A DNA stretch of 64,000 nucleotides. It comes from Beijerinckiaceae bacterium (GTDB taxonomy: Bacteria > Pseudomonadota > Alphaproteobacteria > Rhizobiales > Beijerinckiaceae). The stretch lies in NCBI GenBank assembly GCA_019745195.1, contig JAIETL010000033.1, positions 62,001-126,000 of the forward strand, read 5' to 3'. Shown here piece after piece: positions 52,292 to 61,761 of this stretch. Position 1 is the stretch's first letter. Each line of letters opens with the position of its first letter. The position numbers were made by a program, and so were the translations under genes. The notes below the pieces were generated by a model that saw nothing but the letters and a program-made list of their open reading frames with translations, had not been told where the DNA came from and did not search any database.

Positions 52292-54442
52292 ATGACCGCT
52301 CACACCGATAGCCAGATGCGGGATGCCGGCGAGAGCCGGGGCGACATGCTCGATCTCGCGGCGCTCTGGGCTGCGATCAAGCAGCGCAAGGCCTGGATCA
52401 TCGGGCCCACGCTGGCGGCGCTCGGCCTGTCCTTCGTCGCCGTCAACCTGATTCCGGCGCGCTACACCGGCGAGGCCCGCATCCTGCTGGAGAACCGCGA
52501 CAGCTTCTACACCCGCCCCGGCCAGAACGGCGGGGAGGGTGGCGGCCAGCAGTTCGACAGCGAGGCCGTGCAGAGCCAGGTCCAGCTCATCATGTCGCGC
52601 GATCTCGCGCGCGAGGCGATCAAGCGCATCGGCCTCGTCGGCAACAGCGAGTTCGATTCGGGCGCGGGCGCGCTGAATGCGCTCAAGAAGATCGGCGTGC
52701 TGGTCGGGCTCGGCGCGCATCCGGCCGACCGCTCGCCCGAGGAGCGCGTGCTGGAGAAATACTACGACCGGCTGCTGGTCTTCCCCGTAGGCAAGTCCCG
52801 CATCGTCTCGGTCGAGTTCACCTCGCAGGATCCTGCGCTCGCCGCCAAGGGCGCCAACATCATCGCCAACACCTATCTGGAGACTCAGGAGGCCGCCAAG
52901 CAGGACACCGCCCGCAGCGCCTCCTCCTGGCTCTCGACCACGATCGAGCCCCTGCGCAAGCGCGTCGCCGAGGCCGAGGCCAAGGTCGAGGAGTTCCGCT
53001 CGCGCAACGGCCTGCTGGTCGGCGCCAACAACACCACCATCACCTCGCAGCAGCTCGCCGACCTCTCGACGCAGCTCTCCGATGCACGCCGCCAGCAGGC
53101 CGAGGCGCAGGCCAAGGCCGGGCTGATCCGCGACGCCATCCGGCAGGGCCGCACCTTCGAGATCCCCGACGTCGCCAACAACGAGCTCGTCCGCCGGCTG
53201 ATCGAGCAGCGCGTCAACCTGCGCGCCCAGATCGCGCTCGAATCGCGCAACCTTCTCTCCGAGCATCCGCGGATCAAGGAGCTCAACGCCCAGCTCGCCG
53301 ATCTCGAGGGCCAGCTTCGCGGCGCGGCCGAGCGCACGGTCCGCACGCTGGAGAACGAGGCCAAGATCGCCAGCCAGCGCATCGAGAGCTTCACCGCCGC
53401 GCTCGACGGCCAGAAGAAGAACGTCTCCAGCGCCAACGACAGCGAGGTCCAGCTCCGCGCGCTCGAGCGCGAGGCCAAGACGCTGCGCGACCAGCTCGAA
53501 CAGTACATGCTGCGCTATCGCGAGGCGGTCGCCCGCGACGCCGTCAACGCGACGCCCGCCGACGCGCGCGTGATCTCGCGCGCCATCGAGCCGACCGAAC
53601 CGTCCTTCCCCAAGAAGATCCCGACCATGATCGTCGCGACGCTGGCGACCTTCCTCGTCGCGCTCGCCACCATCGTCTCGCGCGAACTGCTCAACGGGCA
53701 GGCCGGCGCGCCCGCCAATACGCCGCGCCGCGCGCCGGGCTGGGTCGGTCAGGGAGCGGCCGCGCCGCGCACCGATCCGCGCCGCGAGCGCGTCGCTGGG
53801 CTGCTGACCCATGCCGGCAGGCTCGGCCAGCTCACGCTCGATCCCGACAGGCCGGAGCAGACGCTGGTCGAACTCGCCGCCCGCATCGAGGAGCCGGCGC
53901 GCGGCATGGCCCCGCTGCTGCTGGTGCTCGATGGCGGCGCGGCCGGCGCGACCACGGCGCGCGACCTCGCCGAGCATCTCTCGCGCCGCTGCCGCTGCAT
54001 CATCGTCGATCTCGTCGCCGACCGCGACCGCCGTGAGCCCGGCTTCTCCGAGCTGCTCGCCGGCGAGGCGTTGTTCTCCGACATCATCATGCGCGAACCC
54101 GGCTCGCGTCTCCACCGCATCGGCCCCGGCCATGCCGGCCGCGACGCCGTGCTGGCCGCGCCTGACCTCGTCGAGGTCGCGCTCGACGCACTCTGCGAGA
54201 CCTATGACTGGGTGCTCGTCGCCGCCGCCTCCAACGACGACAGCGCCGTCCTCTCGCCGCTCGCGGGCCGCGCCCAGGCCGGTCTCGTCATGGCCGGCAC
54301 GGCCAGCAACGGCCATGCGGTCGAGGCGGCCTATCGTCTCGCGGACCTGACCAAGGCTCCCGTGTCGCTGGTGCTCGACCAGCCCCATGACGGGCAGGGC
54401 CTGCCCTTCGACGCCCGCGAGCGCGACGCGGCCGAGGCCTGA
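52292..54442 (+). CDS. Wzz/GumC-like chain-length protein with degenerate BY-kinase-like C-terminal domain
   Basis: Wzz-type N-terminus (IKQRKAWIIGPTLAALGLSFVAVNLIPARYTGEARILLENRD), coiled coil, second TM; C-terminal LLVLDGGAAGATTARDLAEHL...IIVDLVADRDRR...WVLVAAASND. Confidence 0.87.
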   Translation: MTAHTDSQMRDAGESRGDMLDLAALWAAIKQRKAWIIGPTLAALGLSFVAVNLIPARYTGEARILLENRDSFYTRPGQNGGEGGGQQFDSEAVQSQVQLIMSRDLAREAIKRIGLVGNSEFDSGAGALNALKKIGVLVGLGAHPADRSPEERVLEKYYDRLLVFPVGKSRIVSVEFTSQDPALAAKGANIIANTYLETQEAAKQDTARSASSWLSTTIEPLRKRVAEAEAKVEEFRSRNGLLVGANNTTITSQQLADLSTQLSDARRQQAEAQAKAGLIRDAIRQGRTFEIPDVANNELVRRLIEQRVNLRAQIALESRNLLSEHPRIKELNAQLADLEGQLRGAAERTVRTLENEAKIASQRIESFTAALDGQKKNVSSANDSEVQLRALEREAKTLRDQLEQYMLRYREAVARDAVNATPADARVISRAIEPTEPSFPKKIPTMIVATLATFLVALATIVSRELLNGQAGAPANTPRRAPGWVGQGAAAPRTDPRRERVAGLLTHAGRLGQLTLDPDRPEQTLVELAARIEEPARGMAPLLLVLDGGAAGATTARDLAEHLSRRCRCIIVDLVADRDRREPGFSELLAGEALFSDIIMREPGSRLHRIGPGHAGRDAVLAAPDLVEVALDALCETYDWVLVAAASNDDSAVLSPLAGRAQAGLVMAGTASNGHAVEAAYRLADLTKAPVSLVLDQPHDGQGLPFDARERDAAEA

Positions 54443-54445
54443 GCC

Positions 54446-55672
54446 TTACTCCTCGGCGGTGCGGCTGCGGCCGCGCGCCTTGTCGAGCAAACCCGACGCC
54501 CGATGCGCGAGCTTCAGCAGGCGCGGCTGTGTCTTGATCCAGCGTTTGGCGGAGCGTCTGGCGCGGGCGACGCCGGCGAAGAGCCGGCCCTTCGCTGTCA
54601 CGGGCACGAAGGTATCGACCAGTTCGTCGCGCTCGTCGCAGATCGTCGTCTTGTAGCGCGCCTCGCCGACGCCGAGGTCGAAGCAGGTGATGCCGGCCTG
54701 GCACTGCAGCTTGATCAGGTCGATCAGCAGGATTTCGCCGGGGCTGGTCTTGGCGACTTCGCTCTCCATGTCGAACGAGGTCGCCATGCCCGAGAAGCGC
54801 TGCCCCTGCACTGCGCCGACATAGGTCGCGATCGAACGGCCGGCGAGGTCGAGCGAATAAAGCTGGAGCGCCGGCCGCTCGCCGCTGGCGCCCTCTTTCA
54901 GGAAGCCGCGCATGGCGGGGTCGGCGAAGGGGTCGGCGATGCCCATGGCCGCGAACCGCATCGCCTTCTGCGCGAGGAACGCCGCGATCACGCGCTCGAT
55001 CTCGGCGTCGCTCGTCGCCCTGACCACCTGCGACGGACCGAAGGTCGAAAAGCGGTTGCGCTTGTTCTTGAGCTTCTTGTGGGCATGGCTGCTCATCGCG
55101 CGGCGCAAGGCGCCGTCGCAGTCGCCGGCCGTGAGCGCGAGTTTGTAGGATCCGCTTGGGCTCGGGCCGGCCGCCAGCAGCGCCATCGGGTTGGCGATGC
55201 CCCGCCACTCGACCGGCTGGTTGACGAAGACGAAGGCGTCGAGCCCGCCGATCGCCGCGGCGATCTCCAGCAACATGGCGCGCGTCGCCCCCGCATCGAG
55301 GCTCGCCGCGAAATCGGGCGCATAGACGCCCATATGGTAGTTGGCGTGCTTGCCGCCGATGAACTCCGCGAAGCGGATGCCGTTGCGCCGCGTGATCACC
55401 AGCGGCAGGATCGCCAGCGGCTGCCCGCGCCCATCGCGCAGCACGACATGGCGGAAATCCATGCCATGCGAGCGGCCGACGGTGGCGACGAAGGCCGCGA
55501 CCCATGCATGCGCCTGATAGGGTGTCAGCAGCGCCATCTCCTCGAGCGCGCGCCAGTCCGCAGCGACGGCCGAGATATCGCTTTCCACCGTGACGCTGGC
55601 GTAGCCGCGCGCCGCCGCGCTCTGGCGCGGAGCCAGAGCCAGGGCTGCGGGGCGTTCGGCGAGGGCGGACAT
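54446..55672 (-). CDS. GNAT-family N-acetyltransferase, CelD/BioF2-like
   Basis: DWRALEEMALLTPYQAHAWVAAF; RFSGMATSFDMESEVAKTSPGEILLIDLIKLQCQAGITCFDLGVGEARYKTTICDE. Confidence 0.85.
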   Translation of the reverse strand: MSALAERPAALALAPRQSAAARGYASVTVESDISAVAADWRALEEMALLTPYQAHAWVAAFVATVGRSHGMDFRHVVLRDGRGQPLAILPLVITRRNGIRFAEFIGGKHANYHMGVYAPDFAASLDAGATRAMLLEIAAAIGGLDAFVFVNQPVEWRGIANPMALLAAGPSPSGSYKLALTAGDCDGALRRAMSSHAHKKLKNKRNRFSTFGPSQVVRATSDAEIERVIAAFLAQKAMRFAAMGIADPFADPAMRGFLKEGASGERPALQLYSLDLAGRSIATYVGAVQGQRFSGMATSFDMESEVAKTSPGEILLIDLIKLQCQAGITCFDLGVGEARYKTTICDERDELVDTFVPVTAKGRLFAGVARARRSAKRWIKTQPRLLKLAHRASGLLDKARGRSRTAEE

Positions 55673-55807
55673 CGGCGGTCGATCCGGGGCTGCGCGGAAT
55701 TCGCCAGCGTTTTAACCCGGCATTGTGAACAGACCGGGCAGGATCGACCTGTCGGCCAAGAGCTTTGGCGAACAGCGTTAGCAAGCGGTTGCCGCGGACG
55801 AGAGATA

Positions 55808-56860
55808 ATGAGCCTGCGCCACAAAGCCTTCTCGGCCGTGTTCAAGGCGATCGCGCTGACCCGCGCCGACCGATGGGGCAGGGGCTTCGCGCAAGGCATG
55901 GGCGTCATCCTGACGCTGCACCATGTCCGCCCGGCCAGCGCCGACCCGTTCCGGCCCAACGGCCTGCTGGAGATCACGCCGGGGTTTCTCGATGCGACGC
56001 TGCGGCTGATCCGGGCCGAGGGCTACGACATCGTCTCGCTCGACGAGGCGCTGGTGCGGCTGACATCGTTCAAACCCGGCCGCTTCTTCGTCGCACTGAC
56101 CTTCGACGACGGCTATCGCGACAATGTCGAGCATGCCTGGCCGGTGCTGGCCAAGCACGACGCACCCTGGACGCTCTTCGTCACGCCGGGCTTCGCCGAC
56201 CGCACCGCGCGACTCTGGTGGCTGGAACTGGAGGAGGCGATCCGCGCGCTGCCGCGCTTCTCCGTCGAGCTGCCGGGCAGCGGTTTTTCGGCCCGGACGG
56301 AGACGCCGGCCGAAAAGCAGCTCGCCTTCGACCAGCTCTACTGGCGTCTGCGCAAACAGCCGGAAGCGATTCTGCTCTCGGTGATTTCCGATCTCACGCG
56401 GCAGGCGGGAATCGACGCGGCAGCGCTGGTCGAGCGCGAATGCCTGCCCTGGGAGACGCTGCGTTCGCTCTCGGGCGCGCCCGGCGTCACCATCGGCGCG
56501 CATACGCTCAGCCACCCCATGCTGGCCAAGCACCCGGCCGAATTCGCCCGCGCCGAGATTGTCGAGAGCAAAACCCGGCTGGAGGCCGAACTCGGCAGCC
56601 CCATCCGCCACTTCGCCTATCCGGTCGGCGATCCGACATCCGCTGGACCGCGTGAGTTCGGTATGGCTGGGGAGGCGGGTTTCGCAAGCGCGGTGACGAC
56701 GCGGCCGGGCCATCTCTTCGAGCCGCATGCCCGGCATCTGCAGGCGCTGCCGCGCGTCTCGCTGAATGGGTTTCACCAGAGTGAGGAGGCGGTGCGGGCG
56801 CTGCTCTCGGGGCTGCCGTTCCTGCTGTGGAACCGGGGGCGGCGGGTGAATGTAGGGTAG
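55808..56860 (+). CDS. Polysaccharide deacetylase family protein
   Basis: FVALTFDDGYRDNVEHAWPVLAKHDAPWTLFVTPGF; VTIGAHTLSHPMLAKH; IRHFAYPVGDP. Confidence 0.93.
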   Translation: MSLRHKAFSAVFKAIALTRADRWGRGFAQGMGVILTLHHVRPASADPFRPNGLLEITPGFLDATLRLIRAEGYDIVSLDEALVRLTSFKPGRFFVALTFDDGYRDNVEHAWPVLAKHDAPWTLFVTPGFADRTARLWWLELEEAIRALPRFSVELPGSGFSARTETPAEKQLAFDQLYWRLRKQPEAILLSVISDLTRQAGIDAAALVERECLPWETLRSLSGAPGVTIGAHTLSHPMLAKHPAEFARAEIVESKTRLEAELGSPIRHFAYPVGDPTSAGPREFGMAGEAGFASAVTTRPGHLFEPHARHLQALPRVSLNGFHQSEEAVRALLSGLPFLLWNRGRRVNVG

Positions 56861-56912
56861 GCTCGCCGCGAGCCTGATCCACGCGCTGACGCGTCAGGGT
56901 TTAGCGCGGAAG

Positions 56913-57012
56913 CCCCTCCCCCTTGTGGGGAGGGGGGCCAACGACCGGGCGAGCGCTCACCAGGCGGAACGCCCCCCATCCCCATACCCTTCCCCACGAG
57001 GGCGAAGGGAGG
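56913..57012. repeat. Palindromic intergenic element, family 3 copy B
   Basis: CCCCTCCCCCTTGTGGGGAGGGG...CACCAGGCGGAACGCCCCCCATCCCCATACCCTTCCCCACGAGGGCGAAGGGAGG, strongly similar to 8165-8290. Confidence 0.88.
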
Positions 57013-57057
57013 AGCAAGTTCGGCTAAGGTTCGCGGTGACAAACGCTGTGTCGCACC

Positions 57058-57267
57058 TCAAACCCCGTCCTTACGCTCCATCCACCTGATCAGCGGCAGC
57101 AGCGGCAGCACCCAGGCCAGTCCCAGCGCGATGTAGGCGATCGTCTGCACGAGCTTGGGCGCATCGGTGATGCGGCCCTGCGCCAGCGCCATTGCGACCA
57201 GCGCGTAGACGCAGACGAAGACGAGGATCGCGACCGTCCCGATCAGCTTGCGGCGGCTCTGGGTCAT
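57058..57267 (-). CDS. DUF2842 small membrane protein
   Basis: MTQSRRKLIGTVAILVFVCVYALVAMALAQGRITDAPKLVQTIAYIALGLAWVLPLLPLIRWMERKDGV. Confidence 0.85.
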   Translation of the reverse strand: MTQSRRKLIGTVAILVFVCVYALVAMALAQGRITDAPKLVQTIAYIALGLAWVLPLLPLIRWMERKDGV

Positions 57268-57395
57268 CGCATCGTCTCCGGCGAGGACGCGGCGGCTGCG
57301 ACGATGCGGGCGTTGTCGGGCGTTTTCATGGGGTCTATCTGTCACCGGAAGCCGCGCTTGTGAAGCGCGACATCTGCGACCGGAAGCCAAGACCC

Positions 57396-58460
57396 GTGAC
57401 CATCGCCCTCGACAGACCCGTTATCGAGACCAGCCAAAGCGCAGGCCGCGCGGCCGTGCGCCGCTGGCTCTGGACCGTCGCGGCGCTGGTCTTCGTCATG
57501 GTGGTGGTCGGCGGCGCGACGCGGCTGACGGGCTCGGGGCTGTCGATCACCGAATGGCGGCCCGTCACCGGCGCGCTGCCGCCGCTGTCGGACGCCGCCT
57601 GGCTGAGCGAGTTCGAGAAGTATCGCTTAAGCCCGCAATACCAACTCCTCAACGCCGGCATGAGCCTCGGTGATTTCAAGTTCATCTACTGGTGGGAATG
57701 GGGCCACCGCCAGCTCGGCCGCTTCATCGGGCTGGTCTATCTCGGCGGTTTCCTGATCGTCGCGGCCCTGCGCATCCTGCCTTGGCGGCAGAGCGTCATC
57801 CTGTTCGGCATGGGCCTGCTGCTCGCGCTGCAAGGCGCGATCGGCTGGATCATGGTGGCGTCGGGACTCCAGCCGGGCATGGTCGCGGTCGCGCCGGTCA
57901 AGCTGACGCTGCATCTCACCTTCGCCGGACTGTTCTTTGCGTCCGTCGTCGCCTTCGCCACCACGCTGACGCCGCCGCGCCGGACCGAGGCCGGGCAGGG
58001 CAGGTCGGCAGCGTGGCTGCTGTTGGCGCTGACCTTCGCGCAGATCGCGCTTGGCGGGCTGGTCGCCGGCTCGAAGGCTGGCTTCACCTTCAACACCTGG
58101 CCGCTGATGGACGGCGCGCTGATCCCGTCAGGCGCGACGCTGTTCGCCCAGACGCCGTTCTGGGAAAACTTCGTCGATAATGTCGCGCTGGTGCAGTTCA
58201 ACCACCGCGTCGGGGCCTATCTGCTGCTGGCCTTTGCGATCTGGCATGCCTTAAGCCTGCGCCGCGCCGCACTGGGCTCAGGCGGGGCGAAACGCGCCAC
58301 GGCGCTCGCCGGCATGATGCTGGCGCAGGGCGCGCTCGGCGTCGTCACGCTGGTGCTGGTCGTGCCGCTTTGGGCGGGGCTGGCGCATCAGGCGCTCGCC
58401 TTCGCAATTCTGGCGATGGCGGTGGTGCATGTGACGCGGCTGACGGGCAGTAGGGAGTAG
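57396..58460 (+). CDS. ctaA: Heme A synthase (COX15/CtaA)
   Basis: VVGGATRLTGSGLSITEWRPVTGALPPLSDAAW...KFIYWWEWGHRQLGRFIGLVY...GTRT-type TFNTWPLMDG; GTG start. Confidence 0.95.
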   Translation: MTIALDRPVIETSQSAGRAAVRRWLWTVAALVFVMVVVGGATRLTGSGLSITEWRPVTGALPPLSDAAWLSEFEKYRLSPQYQLLNAGMSLGDFKFIYWWEWGHRQLGRFIGLVYLGGFLIVAALRILPWRQSVILFGMGLLLALQGAIGWIMVASGLQPGMVAVAPVKLTLHLTFAGLFFASVVAFATTLTPPRRTEAGQGRSAAWLLLALTFAQIALGGLVAGSKAGFTFNTWPLMDGALIPSGATLFAQTPFWENFVDNVALVQFNHRVGAYLLLAFAIWHALSLRRAALGSGGAKRATALAGMMLAQGALGVVTLVLVVPLWAGLAHQALAFAILAMAVVHVTRLTGSRE

Positions 58461-58542
58461 GCAGTCGCCAGTAGGGCAGGGACGGAAAGCCGAAGCGGTT
58501 CGGCAACCGACTGCCTACTGCCCATTGCCGACTGCCTCGTTT

Positions 58543-59820
58543 TCACGCCAGCGCCTGATCCAGATCGTCGATGATGTCGGCGACGTCCTCGAGGCCGATG
58601 GAGAGTCGCACCACCTCCGGGCCTGCGCCCGACGCCGTCTTCTGCGCGTCCGAAAGTTGGCGGTGCGTGGTCGAGGCCGGGTGGATCACCAGCGAGCGCG
58701 TGTCGCCGATATTGGCCAGATGCGAGAACAGTTTCAGGTTCGTCACCAGCTTCACGCCGGCGTCGTAGCCGCCCTTGAGGCCGAAGGTAAAGACCGCGCC
58801 CGCACCCTTGGGGCAATAGCGCTGCGCCAGTGCGTGGTACTTGTTGTCGGGCAGGCCGGCATAGCTGACCCACTCCACCGCCGGATGCTTCTGGAGATGC
58901 TGCGCGACGGCAAGTGTCGACTCGCAATGGCGCTGCATCCGCAGGGGCAGCGTCTCGATGCCGGTCAGGATCATGAAGGCGTTGAAGGGGGCCAGCGCCG
59001 GGCCCATGTCGCGCAGGCCAAGCACCCGGCAGGCGATCGCGAAGGCGAAATTGCCGAAGGTCTCGCCGAGCACCATGCCGTTATACTCCGGCCGTGGCTT
59101 TGACAGCATCGGGTAGCGCTCGTCGCCGACCCAGTTGAACGTGCCGCCATCGACGATGATGCCGCCGATCGAATTGCCGTGCCCGCCCAGAAATTTCGTC
59201 ATCGAATGCACGACGATGTCGGCCCCGTGCTCGAAGGGCCGGATCAGATAGGGGCTCGCCATCGTGTTGTCGACGATGAGCGGGATGTTGTGCTTTTTGG
59301 CGATCGCCGCGATGCCGGCGATATCGACCACGACGCCGCCGGGATTGGCGATGGACTCGATGAAGATCGCCTTGGTCTTGGGCGTCACCGCGGCCGCAAA
59401 GGCCTCCAGATCGTCTGAATCGGCCCAGATCACGCTCCAGCCGAAGTTCTTGTAGGAGTGGTTGAACTGGTTGATCGAGCCGCCATAGAGCTTCTTGGCC
59501 GCGACGAACTCGTCGCCCGGCTGCAGCAGTGCATGGAAGCACAGGAACTCGGCCGCGTGGCCGGACGCGACCGCCAGCGCCGCCGTGCCGCCCTCCAGCG
59601 CCGCGACGCGCTCCTCCAGCACTGCGTTGGTCGGGTTGCCGATGCGGGTGTAGATGTTGCCAAAAGCCTGCAAGCCGAACAGCGAGGCGGCATGGTCGAC
59701 ATCGTCGAAGACGAAGGACGTCGTCTGGTAGATCGGTGTTGCGCGCGCCCCCGTCGCGGCGTCGGGGGCCGCGCCGGCATGGATCGCGAGCGTGTGGAAA
59801 CCGGGTGCGCGGTCGGTCAT
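58543..59820 (-). CDS. metY: O-acetylhomoserine aminocarboxypropyltransferase (sulfhydrylase)
   Basis: GFHTLAIHAGAAPDAATGARATPIYQTTSFVFDDVDHAASLFGLQAFGNIYTRIGNPT; VHSMTKFLGGHGNSIGG. Confidence 0.93.
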   Translation of the reverse strand: MTDRAPGFHTLAIHAGAAPDAATGARATPIYQTTSFVFDDVDHAASLFGLQAFGNIYTRIGNPTNAVLEERVAALEGGTAALAVASGHAAEFLCFHALLQPGDEFVAAKKLYGGSINQFNHSYKNFGWSVIWADSDDLEAFAAAVTPKTKAIFIESIANPGGVVVDIAGIAAIAKKHNIPLIVDNTMASPYLIRPFEHGADIVVHSMTKFLGGHGNSIGGIIVDGGTFNWVGDERYPMLSKPRPEYNGMVLGETFGNFAFAIACRVLGLRDMGPALAPFNAFMILTGIETLPLRMQRHCESTLAVAQHLQKHPAVEWVSYAGLPDNKYHALAQRYCPKGAGAVFTFGLKGGYDAGVKLVTNLKLFSHLANIGDTRSLVIHPASTTHRQLSDAQKTASGAGPEVVRLSIGLEDVADIIDDLDQALA

Positions 59821-59911
59821 GGCGGGCTCCGTGGGGACTTCTGATCCGGGACGATGCGTTCGTTTTAAAGAACGCTCGGGATGGCGTCAATGAAGCCGCC
59901 ATGCCATCGGT

Positions 59912-59987
59912 CGTCATTGCGAGCGCAGCGAAGCAATCCAGCCTCTCGCGCCGACCACTGGATTGCTTCGCTGCGCTCGCAATGACG
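59912..59987. repeat. Palindromic intergenic element, family 4 copy B
   Basis: CGTCATTGCGAGCGCAGCGAAGCAATCCA ... TGGATTGCTTCGCTGCGCTCGCAATGACG, perfect 29-bp arms. Confidence 0.96.
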
Positions 59988-59995
59988 GATGCGCC

Positions 59996-60526
59996 TCACG
60001 TGCCCGGCCGGTGGATCGTCAGCTTCTGAAAACCCTTGCCGGCCAGCACCGGCTTCTTCGACGACAATATCCGCGAATTGATGCCCTGCCAGCCGATCTC
60101 GCCCGAGAGCCGGCCATACTCGATCTTGGGGCAGCGGTTCATGATCACGGTGACGCCCTTTGCCTCGGCCCGTGCGGCCGCATCGTCGTTGCGCACCGAA
60201 AGCTGCATCCAGATCACCTTCGGCAGCGGATCGAGCGCCAGCGCCTCGTCGGTGATAGGCCCCGCCGCTTCCGAATTGCGAAAAATCTCGACCATGTCGA
60301 TCGCGCCGGGGATGTCCTTCAGAGAGCCGTAGACAGTCTTGCCGAGCAGCGTCTGCCCGGCGAGGCCGGGATTGACCGGGATCACGTCATAGCCGCGATC
60401 AAGCAGGTACTTTGTCACGATCCAGCTCGGCCGCGCCTCGCTGGCCGACGCGCCGACCAGCGCGATGCGCTTCACGGATTTCAGGATGTCGCGGATGAGG
60501 GCGTCGGGGTAGGCGTCGTGGGTCAT
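59996..60526 (-). CDS. CoA-binding protein (YccU/YneT-like)
   Basis: RDILKSVKRIALVGASASEARPSWIVTKYLLDRGYDVIPVNPGLAGQTLLGKTVYGSLKDIPGAIDMVEIFRNSE. Confidence 0.9.
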   Translation of the reverse strand: MTHDAYPDALIRDILKSVKRIALVGASASEARPSWIVTKYLLDRGYDVIPVNPGLAGQTLLGKTVYGSLKDIPGAIDMVEIFRNSEAAGPITDEALALDPLPKVIWMQLSVRNDDAAARAEAKGVTVIMNRCPKIEYGRLSGEIGWQGINSRILSSKKPVLAGKGFQKLTIHRPGT

Positions 60527-60550
60527 TGCAGGCCGTGTTCCGAGAGTCAG

Positions 60551-60718
60551 GCACGAGGAACCCCTCTCCCGGAGGGAGAGGGGCAGGGGTGAGGGGTCGG
60601 ACGTTCTCCGCATGAGACGAGACCTGACCGGAGCCTCCGCACGCGCTGATGTCTCGCTGGTCACACGTCCATCACCTCACCCCTGCCCCTTTCCTTACAG
60701 GAGAGGAGTTCCTCGTGC
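60551..60718. repeat. Palindromic intergenic element, family 3-related
   Basis: GCACGAGGAACCCCTCTCCCGGAGGGAGAGGGGCAGGGGTGAGGGGT ... CCTCACCCCTGCCCC...GGAGAGGAGTTCCTCGTGC. Confidence 0.85.
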
Positions 60719-60737
60719 ATCACCGTCCAACGCGGTG

Positions 60738-61550
60738 CTACCCCTCCCAGACCGGAGCCCGCTTCTCCATGAACGCGCCGATGCCTTCCTCCGCGTCGCG
60801 CGCGAGCATGTTCTCGGCCATCACCGCCGAGGCATGGTCGTAGGCCGCGGCCAGCCCCATCTCGCGCTGTTCGTAGAAGGCCTTTTTGCCGATTCTGACG
60901 GTCGCCGGCGCTTTCGAGGCGATCACCGCCGCGAGCCGGCCGGCCTCCGCCAGCGCACCGCCTGCCGGAACGACCCGGTTGACGAGCCCCATCCGCGCCG
61001 CCTCATCGGCCGGGACCATCTCGCCCAGAAGCAGCATCTCCATGGCGTGCTTGGCGGAAAGGTTGCGCGAGAGCGCGACCATGGGCGTCGAGCAGAACAG
61101 GCCGATATGGACGCCCGGCGTGCAGAACCGCGCCTCGGCCCCCGCCACCGCGAGGTCGCAGCACGCCACGAGCTGGCAGCCGGCGGCCGTCGCCGTTCCT
61201 TCGACCGCCGCGATGACCGGCTGGGGCAGGGCGGTGATTGCTTGCATCACCGCCGAGCAGCGCCCGAGCACCTGCGTGAAATAGGCCCGGCCCCGGTCCG
61301 CGTCGGCGCGCCGCGCGCTCATCTCCTTGAGGTCGTGGCCGGCGCAGAACACCGGCCCTTCCGCCGACAGGATCACCGCCTTGACCGTGCGGTCCGCCGC
61401 GATTGCGGCAAAGGTCTCCGCCAGCGCCGCCAGCATCGCCTCGCTGAGCGGGTTGCGCGCCTGCGGCCGGTTCAGAATGAGCGTCGCGACACCTTCGGCG
61501 TCGGAACGCAACAGGATCGCGGCGGCCTCGGGCTTGGCATGGGCATTCAT
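60738..61550 (-). CDS. Enoyl-CoA hydratase family protein
   Basis: LILNRPQARNPLSEAMLAAL, VFCAGHDLKEMSARR, AVEGTATAAGCQLVACCDLAVAGAEARFCTPGVHIGLFCSTP. Confidence 0.92.
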   Translation of the reverse strand: MNAHAKPEAAAILLRSDAEGVATLILNRPQARNPLSEAMLAALAETFAAIAADRTVKAVILSAEGPVFCAGHDLKEMSARRADADRGRAYFTQVLGRCSAVMQAITALPQPVIAAVEGTATAAGCQLVACCDLAVAGAEARFCTPGVHIGLFCSTPMVALSRNLSAKHAMEMLLLGEMVPADEAARMGLVNRVVPAGGALAEAGRLAAVIASKAPATVRIGKKAFYEQREMGLAAAYDHASAVMAENMLARDAEEGIGAFMEKRAPVWEG

Positions 61551-61617
61551 CGCAGGGCCTTTCGCAGCGTTGCCTATTGTCGCTGCCGCCTCTCCATGCT
61601 GCAAGACTGGCATTCTC

Positions 61618-61725
61618 AGCCCTCATCCTGAGGAGCGGGCGTCAGCCCGCGTCTCGAAGGATGCTCCAGCGCGCTCTGAAGCATCCTTCGAGACGCCGCT
61701 CGCGCGGCTCCTCAGGATGAGGGCT
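61618..61725. repeat. Palindromic intergenic element, family 1 copy B
   Basis: AGCCCTCATCCTGAGGAGC...CGTCTCGAAGGATGCT...AGCATCCTTCGAGACG...GCTCCTCAGGATGAGGGCT. Confidence 0.94.
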
Positions 61726-61761
61726 CAGGTTGAAAAGCAATGGCCGAACGATGGTTCCCGC

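Noticed and set aside
59821-59911. SAM-II riboswitch upstream of metY
   Set aside because: No GCTAAA-type conserved core or matching pseudoknot arrangement seen
60527-60664. N-terminal extension of the CoA-binding protein (TSDPSPLPLSLRERGSS)
   Set aside because: Translation of the family 3-related repeat; ATG at 60526 is the better start
61327-61761. Apparent N-terminal extension of the thioesterase ORF containing SPHPEERASARVSKDAPARSEASFETPLARLLRM
   Set aside because: This is translation of the family 1 palindrome; the real start is most likely 61762
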